Origin: Segatella copri
GTDB lineage: Bacteria > Bacteroidota > Bacteroidia > Bacteroidales > Bacteroidaceae
Direction: 5' to 3'
DNA length: 64,000 nucleotides
Assembly: GCF_019249655.2 (NCBI RefSeq)
Contig: NZ_CP137557.1
Location: 2,017,001-2,081,000 of the forward strand
Below the pieces are notes generated by a model that saw nothing but the letters and a program-made list of their open reading frames with translations, was not told the origin of the DNA and did no database searches. A program made the translations under genes and the position numbers. Positions 24,001 through 31,908 of this stretch are shown here, in pieces; positions within the stretch are counted from its first letter, which is position 1, and each line of letters begins with the position of its first letter.

Positions 24001-24008
24001 TAACTTTG
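24001..24008 (+). promoter_or_regulatory. Promoter -7 element of the toxin-antitoxin array
   Basis: TAACTTTG with CTTG (23977-23980) 20 bp upstream, a near match to TTTG. ATG 24056 follows after ~40 bases. Confidence 0.6.
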
Positions 24009-24055
24009 CATCATCTTTACATAAGTAACGTGGAACTTTAAAAGCGAAAGAAAAT

Positions 24056-24343
24056 ATGGAGGAAAAGAAATATCATATCGAGGAATCGAAGATAGCAGGG
24101 GATAAGGTCTGCGAGCCATCGCCAGCTTATGCATCTGTTGCATCAGAGTCTGTATCTCATCACGTGATTGATTCTGGGATAGAGCAGGAAGATGAAATTC
24201 CTGTTCTTAAAAATCATTTTAGCTATGAGGGTCTTTTGGATAGTATCGATTATTGTGAGACCATTAAGGATGATCCTTCTAAATGGGAGACTGTTGATGC
24301 CTTTAACGAACGTTTATATGAGGAATTCCCATGGCTGAGATAG
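24056..24343 (+). CDS. Antitoxin of RelE/ParE-type module 1
   Basis: This 95-residue acidic protein has the same first 24 residues (opening MEEKKYHIEESKIAGDKV) as the antitoxin of module 2, followed by a different acidic helical C-terminal half ending FNERLYEEFPWLR. The identity covers the leader as well, so the 5' halves look duplicated. Its stop overlaps the toxin start by 13 bp, the usual antitoxin-toxin coupling. The antitoxin role is inferred from position. It would bind and neutralise the following toxin. Confidence 0.72.
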   Translation: MEEKKYHIEESKIAGDKVCEPSPAYASVASESVSHHVIDSGIEQEDEIPVLKNHFSYEGLLDSIDYCETIKDDPSKWETVDAFNERLYEEFPWLR

Positions 24344-24654
24344 TTGTTCACAAACTGTATGAAGAAAAGGAACGCCAGTATATTATCGATGCTTATGAGA
24401 ATTTTGGTAAGAAAACTGCTCGAAAGTGGAAAGAAGAACTGAAGAAAATTCAGAACTTCCTGAAAAAATATCCTGAGGCAAAGCCTCCTTTTCTTGTTGC
24501 ACCGAAGTTTAGCTATTTGCTTCGGGGGGCTAATTTTATGCGTAATTTCAAGTTGGTTTATTATTATGATGAATCCTTGGATGTGGTACATATTGTTGAT
24601 ATTTGGGATATGAGACAGAATCCAAAAAGGCTCTCAGTCTCAAAATATAAATGA
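24331..24654 (+). CDS. RelE/ParE-type toxin, module 1
   Basis: This 107-residue basic protein has the compact fold pattern of RelE/ParE toxins: two N-terminal helices (ERQYIIDAYENFGKKTARKW), then strands with LLRGANFMRNFKLVYYYDES and IVDIWDMRQNPKRL. Members cut ribosome-bound mRNA or poison gyrase; which applies is not clear. It starts inside the antitoxin stop region. Confidence 0.82.
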   Translation: MAEIVVHKLYEEKERQYIIDAYENFGKKTARKWKEELKKIQNFLKKYPEAKPPFLVAPKFSYLLRGANFMRNFKLVYYYDESLDVVHIVDIWDMRQNPKRLSVSKYK

Positions 24655-24683
24655 TTATGTGGAACTTTAATAGCAAAAGAAAT

Positions 24684-24965
24684 ATGGAGGAAAAGAAATA
24701 TCATATCGAGGAATCGAAGATAGCAGGAGATAAGGTCTGTGAGCCATCGCCAGCCTATCGTTCTATGGCATCATCAACATCATCAGTATCATTCGTATCA
24801 TGGGATGAGACTTACGATACCGATTCCTATCCGATGGGGCGTTCGCTGGAGCAGGTGATGGAGCATTGCGCAGAAATAGACAAGCACTTGGATGACCCGA
24901 ACTATGGTCATCCAGTAGATGATTTGATTGCAAGATTAGAACAGAAGATTGCGCAATGGAGATAA
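24684..24965 (+). CDS. Antitoxin of RelE/ParE-type module 2
   Basis: This 93-residue protein starts at ATG 24684, in the same TGGAACTTTAA-rich context as module 1. An upstream in-frame ATG at 24651 overlaps the preceding toxin and is rejected. The N-terminal ~24 residues match module 1's antitoxin, and the remainder (SYPMGRSLEQVMEHC, DDLIARLEQKIAQWR) is different. The last 10 bp overlap the toxin gene. Confidence 0.72.
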   Translation: MEEKKYHIEESKIAGDKVCEPSPAYRSMASSTSSVSFVSWDETYDTDSYPMGRSLEQVMEHCAEIDKHLDDPNYGHPVDDLIARLEQKIAQWR

Positions 24966-25294
24966 AGGCAGATGATTTGTTTGATAGCGAATTTGACAAA
25001 TGTGTAGATTACGCTTTGTTGGAATTCGGTAGAAAAACAGCCAAAAAGTGGATTGATAGTTTGATTGGTATGAAACATCAGTTGAGGTTGATGCCTGAGA
25101 GTTATCCGTTTGTACCTGAACTGCAGAAATGGAGAAAGTATCGTGGTGCCATCATCATGAAGAACTTCAAGATTATCTATTTCTACAATGAAGAGAAAGA
25201 TATCCTCTGGCTGGTGGATCTCTGGGATTTACGCCAAGACCCTCATAAGCTGAACCTGCGAGCCAGAAGAATAGAAAGAAAGGAGTATCATTAG
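24956..25294 (+). CDS. RelE/ParE-type toxin, module 2
   Basis: This 112-residue protein is a paralogue of the 24331-24654 toxin with the same pattern: FGRKTAKKWIDSL helix, WRKYRGAIIMKNFKIIYFYN strands, and LVDLWDLRQDPHKLN. The C terminus is basic. Divergence from module 1 is concentrated away from the core strand and the DLRQDP-type segment. Its partner is the gene directly upstream. Confidence 0.82.
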   Translation: MEIKADDLFDSEFDKCVDYALLEFGRKTAKKWIDSLIGMKHQLRLMPESYPFVPELQKWRKYRGAIIMKNFKIIYFYNEEKDILWLVDLWDLRQDPHKLNLRARRIERKEYH

Positions 25295-25315
25295 TCTTTA
25301 TGATAAACAAAAGAA

Positions 25316-25364
25316 CCCGCCAGGTGTCCCAACGGATTTTGAATCCGGTAGGACATCTGGCGGG
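25316..25364. terminator. Palindrome-type terminator between convergent genes
   Basis: CCCGCCAGGTGTCC pairs with GGACATCTGGCGGG, enclosing the inner palindrome CGGATTTTGAATCCG. The T-rich flank follows. It is a single member of the GGATTT/AATCC palindrome family that also appears at 45025-45205. Confidence 0.75.
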
Positions 25365-25385
25365 ATGTTTGTTTGGAGTTGTATT

Positions 25386-26978
25386 TTACAAAGACTCATC
25401 CACTTCTTTCCAATCTATCAATCCCTTGCCTGTTTCATCGAGTTCCACTGCCAGGGCGATGATCTTGCGCTTGTCGGCCTTGAAGGGCTCGATGTAGCTC
25501 TTTTCCTTTATCTGGCTCTCGGCAGCAGAAATGCCGCCATTGTTCGATAGCTTCAGCTCCAGGACGTAGATGAAGGTTGGAACCTCCACAATCATATCAA
25601 TCCTGCCAGTGGCCAGCATCCTTTCTACTTCCACCCTAAAGCCCAAGGCTCTGAATATCGTGCTCATTATCAGCCGGTAACGCTCCTCCATATCCATGCT
25701 AGCCATTTTCTTGTTGCTGTATGGAACATCGGCGATTAGAGCCTTCAATGCCTTCTTGGCTTCAGCGGTGTTGCCGTCCTGCATCATTTTTCTGAGGAAG
25801 CTCTGCGCAGAAACCACTTCCGAATTCGACTTCATGGTCAAGGCAGGAACCACTACGCGGTATAATGCCTTGCGAACTTCAAAGTTAGGGAAGCCCAGGA
25901 TGTAAACGCCATCGTCGTAACCCTTGATGGTGAGATAACCCGACTGGTAGAGGAAGAGCTCGGCTCCGCCATTCACCACGTCCGATGTCTCCAGGGTATC
26001 GCCCTCGATGAAGCAGTGGTCAAAATATTCCATCTTCATTTCCATGTCATCCACGAACTTTGGCAATAGGGAAGTGGCTCCAGATGAAGCCCAGTAATTT
26101 CTCAATTTCCTATCCTCCAGGGCATTGATGAGGCTGAACGGATTGAATATATCTACCATGTTATCGCTGCAGAAATGATATCCGTCGTAATAGGCCGTGA
26201 GCTGCTTCAGGGTCTCCTCCGGAGTCCATCCGTTTTCTTCTCCCATCGCCTCAATCTCAGGCATGAAGTTGTCGGCAGCTTCCTGCTTCGAAATGCCGCA
26301 GATGGTGGCGTAAGGTGCATCAAAACTGATGTTGCTCAGATTGTTGAGCACGGAGAAGAGGGAGATTTGTGTGAACTTGGTGATGCCCGTGATGAAGACG
26401 AAACGTTCGTGCTCGTCCTCTTTTTTCAAGATGGCAAATACGGATTTGTAGATGGCTGTGCAGGCTTCATGCTGAGGAGTCTTCCAGGAATGCTGCAATG
26501 GAGAATCATACTCATCGATGAGGATAACCGCCTGTTTTCCTGTCTTCTGAAACATCGTTTCGATGATGTTCTGGAAGCGGACGGCAAGGGATGCCTCCGG
26601 GCGGACCGCTACTTCATACTTCTGTTCGTATTTATAGAAAGCATCATCGAGATAGGAGTTGAGTTCTTCGGGTGTAGCTCCTCCGCAACTCATGTCGAGT
26701 CGAATGACGGGATAGCAGGTCCAGTCTTTCTCCAGCTCCATCACCTTCAATCCTTCGAAGAGTTCCTTTTTCCCCTCGAAGTAAGCCTGGAGTGTATTCA
26801 CGAGAATCGACTTACCGAAGCGGCGTGGGCGAATAAGGAGATTGTGCTTTTTCCCTTTGTTGGCAAGTCTCCATATCATATCTGTCTTGTCAACATAAAG
26901 ATATCCACCCTTTCTGATTTTTTCAAAAGACTGGATGCCTACCGGCAATCTTCTATTGTTCATTTCTGTATCTGTCAT
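25386..26978 (-). CDS. AAA-ATPase-like / PD-(D/E)XK nuclease-domain protein
   Basis: This 530-residue protein has the layout common in Bacteroidota: an N-terminal P-loop AAA-ATPase-like region (RPRRFGKSILVNTL, Walker B AVILIDEYDSPL near residue 150) and a C-terminal PD-(D/E)XK-type nuclease-like domain (GRIDMIVEVPTFIYVLELKLSN, with D and E-x-K). Many paralogues exist in these genomes and the function is unestablished; a mobile-element or defence role has been proposed by analogy only. ATG 26978 or 26963 could start it. The -7 element CAAAGATA (27046-27053) and CTTG 20 bp beyond precede it. Confidence 0.85.
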   Translation of the reverse strand: MTDTEMNNRRLPVGIQSFEKIRKGGYLYVDKTDMIWRLANKGKKHNLLIRPRRFGKSILVNTLQAYFEGKKELFEGLKVMELEKDWTCYPVIRLDMSCGGATPEELNSYLDDAFYKYEQKYEVAVRPEASLAVRFQNIIETMFQKTGKQAVILIDEYDSPLQHSWKTPQHEACTAIYKSVFAILKKEDEHERFVFITGITKFTQISLFSVLNNLSNISFDAPYATICGISKQEAADNFMPEIEAMGEENGWTPEETLKQLTAYYDGYHFCSDNMVDIFNPFSLINALEDRKLRNYWASSGATSLLPKFVDDMEMKMEYFDHCFIEGDTLETSDVVNGGAELFLYQSGYLTIKGYDDGVYILGFPNFEVRKALYRVVVPALTMKSNSEVVSAQSFLRKMMQDGNTAEAKKALKALIADVPYSNKKMASMDMEERYRLIMSTIFRALGFRVEVERMLATGRIDMIVEVPTFIYVLELKLSNNGGISAAESQIKEKSYIEPFKADKRKIIALAVELDETGKGLIDWKEVDESL

Positions 26979-27045
26979 AATCTGATCTCCTATGTTTTCA
27001 GGATAGCTTTTTGCGAGCCATCCACCTTTCTACAAATTCTTTCTG

Positions 27046-27077
27046 CAAAGATACGACGAATATTTTGATTTCGCAAG
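27046..27077 (-). promoter_or_regulatory. Promoter of the AAA/PD-(D/E)XK gene
   Basis: Minus-strand TATCTTTG (27046-27053), with CTTG (27074-27077) 20 bp upstream as a -33. Confidence 0.55.
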
Positions 27078-27114
27078 AAAAAATGGGGATAATATAAAAA
27101 AGGTGGCGAATCTT

Positions 27115-27145
27115 TTTGCCGGACAAGAATATTTCCTTACCTTTG
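27115..27145 (+). promoter_or_regulatory. Promoter of the S37-type peptidase gene
   Basis: TTTG (27115-27118), a 19-bp spacer and TACCTTTG (27138-27145): a full consensus match. Confidence 0.78.
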
Positions 27146-27215
27146 CATAGCATTTTATGCATGTGGAGATTACCGACGAAAGTTTAAAAAGAGAAAATAT
27201 AAAAGAGAGACGAAA

Positions 27216-28535
27216 ATGAAATTGAAATTCTTGAAATTGAGATCCTTGAAATTGATGCTGCTGCTCTTCATCCTGCCTTTGCAGATGCTGGCGGCAGAAC
27301 TGGGAGAGGCGGGCAAGCTGTTGGCGGCGCTGCCAGGAGTGAGTGATGTGGAAACGCTGAAAAGTACGCATTTCCCTGAAAAATATGTGTTCTTCATCAA
27401 GCAGCAACTGGATGCCAAGGATGCTTCCAAGGGCAGCTTTGAGCAGCGAGTGATACTCTGCCACAGAGGATTCGACCGTCCTACCGTGCTCGTAACAGAA
27501 GGCTATAACGCTAAGTATGCGCTGCGTGAGAATTACATCGAGGAACTTTCTAAGCTTTTCGATACCAACATCATCACCGTGGAGTACCGCTATTTCGACA
27601 AGTCGATGCCTAGTCCTTGCAACTGGGATTACCTCACCGTGGAGAACTCGCTCTACGATCTGCACCACGTAAACCAGACTCTGCATGCGATGTATAAGGG
27701 CAAGTGGATTGCCACGGGCATCAGTAAGGGCGGACAGACTACGATGTTTTACCGCGCCTACTTCCCAAATGATGTGGACATCTCCGTGCCATACGTGGCG
27801 CCGCTGAACAAGGGCGTGGAGGATGGCAGACACGAGAAGTTCCTGCAGCATGAGGTTTCTACCAAGGAGAACCGACAGAAGGTGCTCAACTTCCAGCTGC
27901 TGCTCTTCAAGCGCAAGGCTGCGCTGCTGCCGATGTTCGAGAAGTACTGCAGCGAGAAGCAGTATCGCTTCAATGCTCCTATCGCCGAGATTTTCGATTA
28001 CTCGGTGTTTGAATATGCCTTCGCCTTCTGGCAGTGGGGTGAGGATATCAAGAAGATTCCTACGAATGATTCCACCGACGACCAGGTATTCAAATACTGG
28101 ATCAACATGTGTGAGCCGGAGTATTTCACCAACTACAATGCCACCTCTCCGTTTGATGTGCAGGCTGCCAGGGAGTTGGGATATTACGGCTATTACACCA
28201 AGCCATTCAAGAGATACCTGAGCATCAAGTCGCCAAAGGGTTATCTGAAGAAGCTGATGGTGCCGAAGGGTGCCGAGAACGTGGAGTTCTCGCCAAAGCT
28301 CTACAATTATACCGTGGATTTCCTGACCAAGAACGATCCGAAGATGGTGTATATTTATGGTGACATTGACCCATGGGGTGCATCGGGCATCTATGGTTTG
28401 CCTTTCACCAAGAACAAGAAGAACCTGCATGTCTATATGTGTCATGGCGGTTCACATCTTACCCGCATCCTGTCGTTCCCTGAGCCAACCAGACAGGAAA
28501 TCATCGACCTGATTGGTGGATGGCTGAAGGAATAA
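27216..28535 (+). CDS. Secreted S37-type serine peptidase (tripeptidyl aminopeptidase-like)
   Basis: This 439-residue protein has a signal peptide (MKLKFLKLRSLKLMLLLFIL, cleaved near AAE). The alpha/beta-hydrolase catalytic triad appears as Ser in GISKGGQT (about residue 169), Asp in GDIDPWGAS (about 385) and His in GGSHLTR (about 410), the order of peptidase family S37. The family releases N-terminal tripeptides in the periplasm or outside the cell. Specificity is not certain. It is monocistronic with a good promoter and terminator. Confidence 0.85.
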   Translation: MKLKFLKLRSLKLMLLLFILPLQMLAAELGEAGKLLAALPGVSDVETLKSTHFPEKYVFFIKQQLDAKDASKGSFEQRVILCHRGFDRPTVLVTEGYNAKYALRENYIEELSKLFDTNIITVEYRYFDKSMPSPCNWDYLTVENSLYDLHHVNQTLHAMYKGKWIATGISKGGQTTMFYRAYFPNDVDISVPYVAPLNKGVEDGRHEKFLQHEVSTKENRQKVLNFQLLLFKRKAALLPMFEKYCSEKQYRFNAPIAEIFDYSVFEYAFAFWQWGEDIKKIPTNDSTDDQVFKYWINMCEPEYFTNYNATSPFDVQAARELGYYGYYTKPFKRYLSIKSPKGYLKKLMVPKGAENVEFSPKLYNYTVDFLTKNDPKMVYIYGDIDPWGASGIYGLPFTKNKKNLHVYMCHGGSHLTRILSFPEPTRQEIIDLIGGWLKE

Positions 28536-28554
28536 GTCTTTTAAAAACAGATAT

Positions 28555-28592
28555 AAAAAAGCGTCTTGAAATCACTCAAGGCGCTTTTTTTT
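28555..28592 (+). terminator. Intrinsic terminator after the S37-type peptidase
   Basis: AAAAAAGCGTCTTGA pairs with TCAAGGCGCTTTTTT around AATCAC, followed by TT. Confidence 0.9.
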
Positions 28593-28743
28593 ATATCTAT
28601 AATGTTTATTTTATCTATATGTTTATCTTATCCGTTTGCGATTACTGCTTCTGTGATAACATCCGGCACATATCCACTCGTTACCTCAATTTAACAGGTA
28701 TTTAACTAAAAATACGTTTATTTATATTAAAATATAGTTAAAC

Positions 28744-28788
28744 GGGGGGGGTAATTTACAGAATCTAGATGAATATTATATACTTTTG
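28744..28788 (+). promoter_or_regulatory. Fimbrial-locus promoter with a run of eight G
   Basis: The -7 element TACTTTTG (28781-28788) fits the consensus, but no TTTG is found at -33 (TTTA at 28755-28758, spacing 22). A tract of eight G (28744-28751) lies immediately upstream. Homopolymer G tracts at promoters can vary in length and alter expression, so this may be a phase-variation site. Confidence 0.5.
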
Positions 28789-28868
28789 CAACCAGAAATC
28801 AGTCTCCAAGTAATATACAAGGGGATTGGTTGAAATATGTTGAGGACCATTTGATAAGTCATAATAGG

Positions 28869-28958
28869 TTTATATTGGTTTACAACAATGTTTATATTGC
28901 TTAATAACAATGTTTTATATTGCTTAAAAACGATGTTTTATATTGCTAAACAACAATA
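28869..28958. repeat. Four tandem copies of a 22-23-bp unit in the fimbrial leader
   Basis: TTTATATTGSTTWANAACAATG-like units start at 28869, 28891, 28914 and 28937 with periods of 22, 23 and 23 bp. They lie in the ~215-nt leader between the promoter (28781) and the DUF3575 start (29011). Regulator binding in phase or an RNA role are both possible. Confidence 0.65.
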
Positions 28959-29010
28959 CAACAGTAAGATTCCGGGTAACCGGATAAATAGTTAATATAG
29001 TAAGTGATAA

Positions 29011-29544
29011 ATGAAAAGGAAAGCAGTTTTGCTGTTTTTTATTTTGGGAATTAAAACAGTAGGTTACTCACAAGATTTCGCCCTGAAGACGAACGGACTC
29101 TACTGGGCGACAACCACACTCAATATGGGCGTGGAGAAGGCAATCAGCAACCAGATAACCCTGGAAGCAGATGTAGCATACAACCCCTGGACATTCAGGG
29201 AAGACAAGAAGATGCACCTTCTCTTGGTGCAGCCAGAAATGAAATACTGGCTGTGCGAAAAGTACGAAGGACATTTCGTAGGTATCCACCTGCATGGTGC
29301 TCAATTCTTCGGAGGTTTTGGCAGCAAGCTCTACGATGGCTACTTGGCTGGCGGAGGCGTAACATACGGTTACGACTGGATTCTATCCCCTCACTGGAAC
29401 CTGGAGGCAGCCATCGGTGTGGGATACGCCCACCTCTGGTACAAGCAAAGCCCTAACTTGCCCTGCATCAAGTGCCAGGAAAAGAAGAACGAGAACTATA
29501 TCGGTCCTACCAAGGCTGCACTATCATTAATCTATATCTTTTAA
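29011..29544 (+). CDS. DUF3575-family outer-membrane protein (fimbrial locus)
   Basis: This 177-residue protein has a signal peptide (MKRKAVLLFFILGIKTVGYSQ) and a beta-rich body with FALKTNGLYWATTTLNMGVE and YDWILSPHWNLEAAIGVGYA, the pattern of DUF3575 small barrels found at the head of Mfa/Fim-type fimbrial operons. It ends in Phe (YIF), as outer-membrane barrels do. The next gene begins 32 bp downstream. A role in outer-membrane fimbrial assembly is inferred from position. Confidence 0.85.
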   Translation: MKRKAVLLFFILGIKTVGYSQDFALKTNGLYWATTTLNMGVEKAISNQITLEADVAYNPWTFREDKKMHLLLVQPEMKYWLCEKYEGHFVGIHLHGAQFFGGFGSKLYDGYLAGGGVTYGYDWILSPHWNLEAAIGVGYAHLWYKQSPNLPCIKCQEKKNENYIGPTKAALSLIYIF

Positions 29545-29576
29545 AATAAGTGCATCATTTAATCACAAAGATCATT

Positions 29577-30956
29577 ATGGATGATAGAATGAAACTCAAA
29601 ATAGTATATCTGGCTATTGTTGGCGCAGGATTAGCCCTGATAGTGGCTATGTCTTCATGCAGCAACCAGAGCATGGCAAGCGACAAAAAGATTACATGTA
29701 CTCCCGATTCCTTTATGCTCATGCCAGATAGCAGCAATCAGGCTGCACTCAACCTTCAGGTTCATATCCCGAAGCATTATTTCTCGAAGAGAAGCCGTCT
29801 CTTCGTAATACCTGTATTGACAGACAGCGACAGCATAGTGGCTAAATACAAGCCTATAGTGCTGGATGCGCCTATCTACAGAAGGAAGATGGAACGTAAA
29901 TGGGTACTCGACAGCATTGCTGACCCATACGATTCTATTGCACAGAGAGTTACGAATACCAAAGTAGATTTGTCCGTGTTATATAACGACACCATCACCC
30001 TGCCTGCAAACTTCCATAAGGGAAGCCTCGTGGCAGTGGCTTCTGCCGACGGATGCGGCGAATGCCGTGCCATCAGCCATACCAAGATAGCCGATGTGTT
30101 CCGTCCGGAAATCAAGAAGCAACTGCACCTCAACTGGATGATGCATACCTTCGAGATCAAGCCGAAGATAAGAGAAGGGAAGGGCGTGGCACGACTTGAG
30201 TTTGTTATCAATAAATATGATATCAATCTCAAGATGAGCAACAACCAGGCTGAGCTCGACCACATGTTGAGCGATATAGCTCCAGTGCTCAGCGACAGCC
30301 TCGCTACCCTCACTTCTTTGGGCATCTATGGTCTGGCGTCAGCCGACGGCCCGCTGAAGTTTAACACCCCACTTTCCCGCAACCGTGCCAACTCAGCCCT
30401 GAAGTGGCTGCTTGCGCACATAGAGAATGGCGACAAGGTGAAGAAGATAGCCCGTATCGGTTCACGCCCTGAAGGATGGCAGCCAGTATTGGATGCGATG
30501 GTGGCCGCCGGCGATGCCGACAGCACGATGGTGAAGAACATCCTGACCCGATATGCCAACTTCAACGATGATGTGCAGGAGCGCTATATCCGCCGCCTGC
30601 CTATCTGGAACAGCATCAAGAAGAAGTATCTGCAGAAGAGCCGTAGCGTGGAATACACCTACACATACATCATCAAGAACTTCACCACCGATGAAGAAAT
30701 GCTGCAGATGTACGAGCTCCGCCCAGATGCCTTCAGCGAAGATGAGTTCCTGCATGTGGCACAGATTGCAGAGAGCGCAGAAAAGCAGAAGCAGGTATAT
30801 GAGACGACTTTGAAATATTACCCTATGTCGAAGATTGCAGCCAACAATCTTGCCATCCTACTCGAGAACGAAGGCAAGGTGGATGAGGCTGAAGAGATAT
30901 TGAACCGCCAGAAGGCAGAAGAGACTAAGAATAGCCCAAAGGCACTATCAGAATAA
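29577..30956 (+). CDS. DUF3868-like lipoprotein with OmpA-like and TPR regions
   Basis: About 459 residues from ATG 29577; ATG 29589 (MKLKIVYLAIVGAG) is also possible and GTG 29550 less so. The signal peptide ends at VAMSSC, an imperfect lipobox. The N-terminal part is beta-rich. The middle has an OmpA-C-like peptidoglycan-binding motif (SADGPLKFNTPLSRNRANSA). The C terminus carries TPR-type helices (KYYPMSKIAANNLAILL). Such proteins sit second in fimbrial operons of P. gingivalis/Bacteroides type and may link the assembly system to the cell wall. Confidence 0.75.
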   Translation: MDDRMKLKIVYLAIVGAGLALIVAMSSCSNQSMASDKKITCTPDSFMLMPDSSNQAALNLQVHIPKHYFSKRSRLFVIPVLTDSDSIVAKYKPIVLDAPIYRRKMERKWVLDSIADPYDSIAQRVTNTKVDLSVLYNDTITLPANFHKGSLVAVASADGCGECRAISHTKIADVFRPEIKKQLHLNWMMHTFEIKPKIREGKGVARLEFVINKYDINLKMSNNQAELDHMLSDIAPVLSDSLATLTSLGIYGLASADGPLKFNTPLSRNRANSALKWLLAHIENGDKVKKIARIGSRPEGWQPVLDAMVAAGDADSTMVKNILTRYANFNDDVQERYIRRLPIWNSIKKKYLQKSRSVEYTYTYIIKNFTTDEEMLQMYELRPDAFSEDEFLHVAQIAESAEKQKQVYETTLKYYPMSKIAANNLAILLENEGKVDEAEEILNRQKAEETKNSPKALSE

Positions 30957-30966
30957 AGCACAGCGT

Positions 30967-31872
30967 ATGACAAGATTAAAAGTTATCATATATGGCATGG
31001 CACTGGCTATATCATTTACCTCGTGCGTCCGTGAAGATTTGGACCAATGTCCTCCTCTGCGTATCAACATCGAGGTGAAAGACAAGAATTATTTCAACGT
31101 CGACCAGACTGCACCCGAAGAGAAACGAGATGAGAATCAGCCATTTAGGTCATTCGTTCCGTCTCTTTCCTATCGTCTGAGCCGACTCAACGACGACGGC
31201 ACACAGCAGGTTATCGTAGAAGAAAAAAGTTTCGGAGTAGAGGGTGATGGATTAACTTATCCTGTAAGCTTCGACCCCGACATGCCTTTCGGAAAATACG
31301 TCTTTACGGTATGGGGAGGTATGAAGAAGCGAGGCGAACTCAATCTGGATAAAAACGAGCTGTTGCTGCATCCGGAGCACAGTCAGGGCGATGATGTTTA
31401 TCAGGTTTGCGATACCCTCGTCTATGATGAAAACCATTATTGCTATACCAGCGAGATGGAGCGCACCAAGGGCAAACTGGTTATATGGACAGAGAATCTT
31501 CCTGCCGGGTATCACCTGATGGATGCTGAAGTAAGCCAGCTCTATGGAATCGTAAATCCAAGTTTCCTATATTCTGAAGAGACCAGCGTCTTTCATGAAT
31601 CGGAAATTGAAGCTGGCGCCAAGACCAAGACCTCTATTTTCCTGGCTCCTTCTTTCCAGAAGGAAGAGTCAGTGGTGGATGTCAATTTCTATAAGAATAG
31701 TGGCGAAGGCGGCAATTCATCTGTGTTGTCACCTGATGACGTGAAGGTAAGCATGGAGCGCAACAAGATTACGGTGCTGAGGTATGTGTACGATTCCGAC
31801 CGCAATCGCTTCACCATCTATATGAAGGTGAACGACAACTGGGAGGAAATTCACGGTATGATATTGGATTGA
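30967..31872 (+). CDS. FimB/Mfa2-type fimbrial anchor lipoprotein
   Basis: This 301-residue protein has a signal peptide (MTRLKVIIYGMALAISFTSC; lipobox FTSC). The mature chain has the two beta-sandwich layout of FimB/Mfa2 anchors, beginning VREDLDQCPPLRINIEV. It is 11 bp after the preceding gene and 36 bp before the fimbrillin. In known systems this protein caps and anchors the fimbria. Its last ~15 residues (KVNDNWEEIHGMILD) closely resemble the end of the fimbrillin encoded next. Confidence 0.87.
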   Translation: MTRLKVIIYGMALAISFTSCVREDLDQCPPLRINIEVKDKNYFNVDQTAPEEKRDENQPFRSFVPSLSYRLSRLNDDGTQQVIVEEKSFGVEGDGLTYPVSFDPDMPFGKYVFTVWGGMKKRGELNLDKNELLLHPEHSQGDDVYQVCDTLVYDENHYCYTSEMERTKGKLVIWTENLPAGYHLMDAEVSQLYGIVNPSFLYSEETSVFHESEIEAGAKTKTSIFLAPSFQKEESVVDVNFYKNSGEGGNSSVLSPDDVKVSMERNKITVLRYVYDSDRNRFTIYMKVNDNWEEIHGMILD

Positions 31873-31908
31873 TAATTAATTTATACTCAATTTTTAAATT
31901 TATAATTT

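Noticed and set aside
28520..28705. Small reading frame after the S37-type peptidase
   Set aside because: It overlaps the stop region and the terminator stem, and its product is low in recognisable structure.
28869..28958. CRISPR array
   Set aside because: The units are direct tandem repeats without unique spacers of regular length and no cas genes are present. The same applies to the other 21-23-bp arrays.
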